DNA from: an uncultured Porphyromonadaceae bacterium
GTDB lineage: Bacteria; Bacteroidota; Bacteroidia; Bacteroidales; Muribaculaceae
Direction: 5' to 3'
Assembly (NCBI GenBank): GCA_938027385.1
Contig: CALJBF010000046.1
Location: forward strand, 1-15,876
Length of the DNA: 15,876 nt
In this document: in pieces, positions 12,970 through 15,876 of the stretch
How the letters are laid out: each line of letters opens with the position of its first letter
Numbering within the stretch: position 1 is the first letter of the stretch
Program-made: the position numbers and the translations under genes
Notes under the pieces: model-generated
Database searches by the model: none
Seen by the model: the letters and a program-made list of their open reading frames with translations, nothing else
What the model was told of the DNA's origin: nothing

Positions 12970-15876
12970 ATGCATAAGTATCTGTCATTCATCATTGTCG
13001 CCATGATGGCGATAATGATGTCGCCGACGGGCGCGGCACAGTCCCGCACCCTTGCAGGCACGGTAGTCGACGATGCCGGCGAGCCGCTGATCGGCGCCAC
13101 CGTGTATGCCTCGCCGACTGAAGGCACCGTCACCGACATGGACGGCAAATTCACTATCACTACCGGCGCCAGGCAACTCAAGATAAGCTATGTCGGATTC
13201 GAGACCCAGACTGTTGACGTCAGGCGCGCACTCGACAACATGGTGGTCCGCATGGTTCCCTACAATGAGATGGACGAGGTTGTCGTCGTCGGTTACGGAC
13301 AGCGCAAGAAGGAAAGTGTAATCGGCGCAATCAGCACCGTCGACCCCCAGGTTCTCACGCGCAACCAGACCGCCAACATCTCGAACGCCCTGGTCGGCGC
13401 CCTTCCGGGTGTCATCGGCGTGCAGCGCAGCGGCGAGCCGGGCTACGATGCCTCTGACTTCTGGATCCGCGGCATCAACACCTTCGGCGCCAACGCCAGG
13501 CCACTGATAATCATCGATGGCATCGAGCGCAGTCTCGACGCCCTGTCGCCGGAGGAAATCGAGTCGTTCTCGGTGCTGAAGGATGCGTCGGCGACCGCGG
13601 TCTACGGTGTGCGCGGTGCCAACGGTGCCATTGTCATCAAGACGAAACGCGGGCAGGTAGGCGCTCCGAAAGTGAACTTCAAGCTTGACTTCGGCGTGTC
13701 AAGGCCACTGAAGATCGCCGAATTCGTCGATGGCGCCAAGCACATGGAGGTCATCAACGCCGCCGCCCGGCTTTCGGGCATGGCCACGATGCCTTACTCA
13801 CAGGAGCAGATTGACAACACCCGCAACGGCGTCGACCCCGACCTGTATCCCTCGGTCAACTGGCTTGACAAGATTACCAGCGACTACGCTCCCAACATGC
13901 GCGTCAGTGCGGATGTCAGCGGAGGCACGAACCTGCTGCGCTACCGTTTCGTGCTGGGCGTATATAACGAGGGGGGCATCATCGAGTCAGACAAGAATGT
14001 GGGCTATGACAGCAAAATCAAGCTCACACGCTACAACGTGCGCTCGAACATCGACCTGAATATAACCAGCTCCACGATGTTCAATGTCAGCATAGGCGGA
14101 TTCATACAGGATCGCCGCGCTCCCGGAGCCGACATCAACACCCTGCTCGGCTATGCCATGGAAACCCCGCCGATGGTGCATCCCGCCGTGTATTCAAACG
14201 GCCAGTATCCCAAACTGTCGAACCGTGTGAATCCCTGGGCCATGGCTACGCAGGAGGGTTTCAAGAAAACCTATTCAGACCAGATTCAGAGCGTGGCCAC
14301 GCTTGACCAGGATCTCGGCGCTCTCTGGGAGCCTCTGCAGGGTCTGCACGCCAAGGCGACATTCTCGTTTGACATATCGCACGGCTACAACATGTACCGC
14401 ACACGCTCGATCTCGTATCACATTGCCTCGGGACGTGACGACCAGGGCGAGCTCATAACATCGCTTGTCTCGGCCGGTGACGAGTTCCTCGGGTTCAGCA
14501 AGTCTTACAGCGGCAACCGCGCCACTTACTTCGAGATACCCCTGACCTATAACCGCCGTTTCGGCAAGCACAAAGTGGAGGGCCTGCTTCTCTGGAACAT
14601 GCGCAGTTATGTCGACGAGGATGCGTCGTCGGCAATCTACTCCTTCCCTTACCGCCACCAGGGTCTTGCAGGCCGCGTGGCCTATGACTTTGACAGCCGC
14701 TACTTCGCCGAGTTCAACTTCGGATACAACGGGTCTGAGAACTTCGCTAAGAAATACCGTTATGGTTTCTTCCCCTCGGTCGCAGTGGGGTGGATGATAT
14801 CGAACGAGAAGTTCATGGAGAATCTTTCTGAGCAGATCTCGAGTCTGCGCCTGCGCGGTTCATGGGGCAAAGCCGGCAATGACCAGATCGGCGGAGGACG
14901 CCGTTTCGGCTATCTCACGACGCTTGACCCCAACGCCGCCGGCCACAATTTCGGCTATACCAACACGTCATGGTATAACGGCGTGCGCGAGGATCAGTTC
15001 GGCGTACCTGACCTCACCTGGGAAACCGCAACGAAGACCAACGTGGGTCTTGACGTGTCGGTGCTCAACAACAGCCTAACCCTCAATGTCGACTGGTTCA
15101 AGGAGCGCCGCAAGGACATCTTCATGCAGCGCAAGACCATACCTGAACTCGCCGGTTTCGTCAATGCACCCTGGGCAAACTACGGAAAGGTCAACAACGA
15201 CGGCGTGGAGCTGAACCTCACCTATTATAAGGCTTTCAACAAAGACACCTATCTGAGTCTCATGGGCAACTTCACCTATGCTCACAACGAGATTACCGAA
15301 TATGACGAGGCCGCCAGTGTCGTGGGAACCACCCGTGCCCACACCGGCAACAGCATAAATGCCAACTACGGCCTGATTGCCGACGGCCTGTACAAGACCG
15401 GGGATTTCGTCGATCCCGAGGCGGGCGTGCTCAAGCCCGGTCTGCCCGTGTCGTCATGGGGTACCGTGAAACCCGGCAACATCAAATACCGTGACCTCAA
15501 CGGCGACGGCGTCCTTACCGACGATGACATGACGGCCATAGGCAACCCGAATGTTCCGGAAATCGTTTACGGTTTCGGATTCTCGTTCCGATACCGCCGG
15601 TTCGACATCAGCGCAATGTTCCAGGGCGTGGGCAAGACGGATTTCATGCTCAGCGGCTCGCTCTTCATCCCGGGTGTCGGCCAAGGTACCCTCGGCAACA
15701 TAATATCGAACGTCGATGATCGCTGGACGCCTGAAAACCCGTCAGACAATGTGTTCTTCCCCCGTCTGTCATACGGCGCCAACAACAACGATGCACGGCC
15801 GTCGACATGGTGGGTAAAGAACGGCAACTACATGCGTCTGAAAAACTTCGAGATAGGCTATACCCCATGGATGGGC
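12970..15876 (+). CDS. SusC/RagA-type TonB-dependent outer membrane transporter, 5' part
   Basis: The frame is open from ATG 12970 to the window end (969 codons, no stop). A signal peptide (MHKYLSFIIVAMMAIMMSPT, cleavage near A23/Q24) is followed by the carboxypeptidase-regulatory-like domain (residues about 27-95: LAGTVVDDAGEPLIGATVY...TDMDGKFTI...ISYVGFE). Then come DEVVVVGYG (102-110, the SusC TonB-box region) and the plug with DFWIRGINTFGANARPLIIIDG and DASATAVYGVRGANGAIVIKTKRG. The rest is beta barrel, including NGDGVLTDDDMTAIGNPNVPEIVYGF typical of the family. No STN domain is present, so sigma/anti-sigma signalling is unlikely. It imports glycan fragments across the outer membrane with TonB energy and a SusD lid, presumably encoded just beyond the edge. 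Only a short C-terminal part is missing. Confidence 0.95.
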   Translation, partial: MHKYLSFIIVAMMAIMMSPTGAAQSRTLAGTVVDDAGEPLIGATVYASPTEGTVTDMDGKFTITTGARQLKISYVGFETQTVDVRRALDNMVVRMVPYNEMDEVVVVGYGQRKKESVIGAISTVDPQVLTRNQTANISNALVGALPGVIGVQRSGEPGYDASDFWIRGINTFGANARPLIIIDGIERSLDALSPEEIESFSVLKDASATAVYGVRGANGAIVIKTKRGQVGAPKVNFKLDFGVSRPLKIAEFVDGAKHMEVINAAARLSGMATMPYSQEQIDNTRNGVDPDLYPSVNWLDKITSDYAPNMRVSADVSGGTNLLRYRFVLGVYNEGGIIESDKNVGYDSKIKLTRYNVRSNIDLNITSSTMFNVSIGGFIQDRRAPGADINTLLGYAMETPPMVHPAVYSNGQYPKLSNRVNPWAMATQEGFKKTYSDQIQSVATLDQDLGALWEPLQGLHAKATFSFDISHGYNMYRTRSISYHIASGRDDQGELITSLVSAGDEFLGFSKSYSGNRATYFEIPLTYNRRFGKHKVEGLLLWNMRSYVDEDASSAIYSFPYRHQGLAGRVAYDFDSRYFAEFNFGYNGSENFAKKYRYGFFPSVAVGWMISNEKFMENLSEQISSLRLRGSWGKAGNDQIGGGRRFGYLTTLDPNAAGHNFGYTNTSWYNGVREDQFGVPDLTWETATKTNVGLDVSVLNNSLTLNVDWFKERRKDIFMQRKTIPELAGFVNAPWANYGKVNNDGVELNLTYYKAFNKDTYLSLMGNFTYAHNEITEYDEAASVVGTTRAHTGNSINANYGLIADGLYKTGDFVDPEAGVLKPGLPVSSWGTVKPGNIKYRDLNGDGVLTDDDMTAIGNPNVPEIVYGFGFSFRYRRFDISAMFQGVGKTDFMLSGSLFIPGVGQGTLGNIISNVDDRWTPENPSDNVFFPRLSYGANNNDARPSTWWVKNGNYMRLKNFEIGYTPWMG

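Noticed and set aside
1..15876. tRNA, rRNA, CRISPR array, insertion sequence or phage genes
   Set aside because: Reading both strands I saw no cloverleaf, array of spaced repeats, transposase or integrase motif.

Overview
The window looks like a chromosomal segment of a GC-rich gut-type Bacteroidales, plausibly Muribaculaceae. The pointers are a SusC/RagA-type TonB-dependent transporter, a lipoprotein with the Cys-Ser-Asp-Asp surface-export signal, the long Bacteroidetes form of IspG, DUF2807 and DUF6377-type proteins, absence of Shine-Dalgarno sequences, and promoters of the Bacteroidetes TTG-N20-TAnnTTTG type. The family assignment is an inference from composition and gene content; no rRNA or marker search was possible.

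Left part (1-5647, + strand): housekeeping and envelope genes. They are the 3' part of ispG (isoprenoid precursor synthesis), an M16 zinc peptidase that overlaps it by ATGA, a DusB-type tRNA-dihydrouridine synthase with its own promoter, a secreted DUF2807 (GIN domain) protein, and a polysaccharide flippase of the Wzx/PST type.

Middle (5648-7436): a convergent intergenic region of about 350 bp holds a perfect 26-bp palindrome and three other hairpins. The ribosomal protein operon rpsF-rpsR-rplI (S6, S18, L9) follows on the - strand. It has a good Bacteroidetes promoter and a structured leader RNA, a candidate S6:S18 autoregulatory element.

Right part (7437-15876, + strand): what looks like a polysaccharide/oligosaccharide utilisation locus (PUL). 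A secreted GH65 enzyme carries both the acid (E467) and the putative base (E610) of a hydrolase, as in the alpha-1,2-glucosidase subgroup. A membrane sensor-regulator (periplasmic TPR, TM helix, cytoplasmic DUF6377/HTH) follows, broken by a frameshift near 10537 and an in-frame TAG at 10796. After a 413-bp gap with a terminator hairpin, a promoter and a strongly G-depleted, C-rich leader come a SusE/F-like surface lipoprotein and a SusC-like transporter that runs off the window; a SusD gene is expected beyond the edge. The likely scheme is that the lipoprotein and SusC(D) capture and import an alpha-glucoside, periplasmic GH65 cleaves it, and the TPR/HTH protein (if functional) controls expression. 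The broken regulator, the C-rich leader, the 26-bp palindrome and the rpsF leader are the items most worth a second look. I found no clear evidence of a wholly new system, mobile element, CRISPR array or tRNA.
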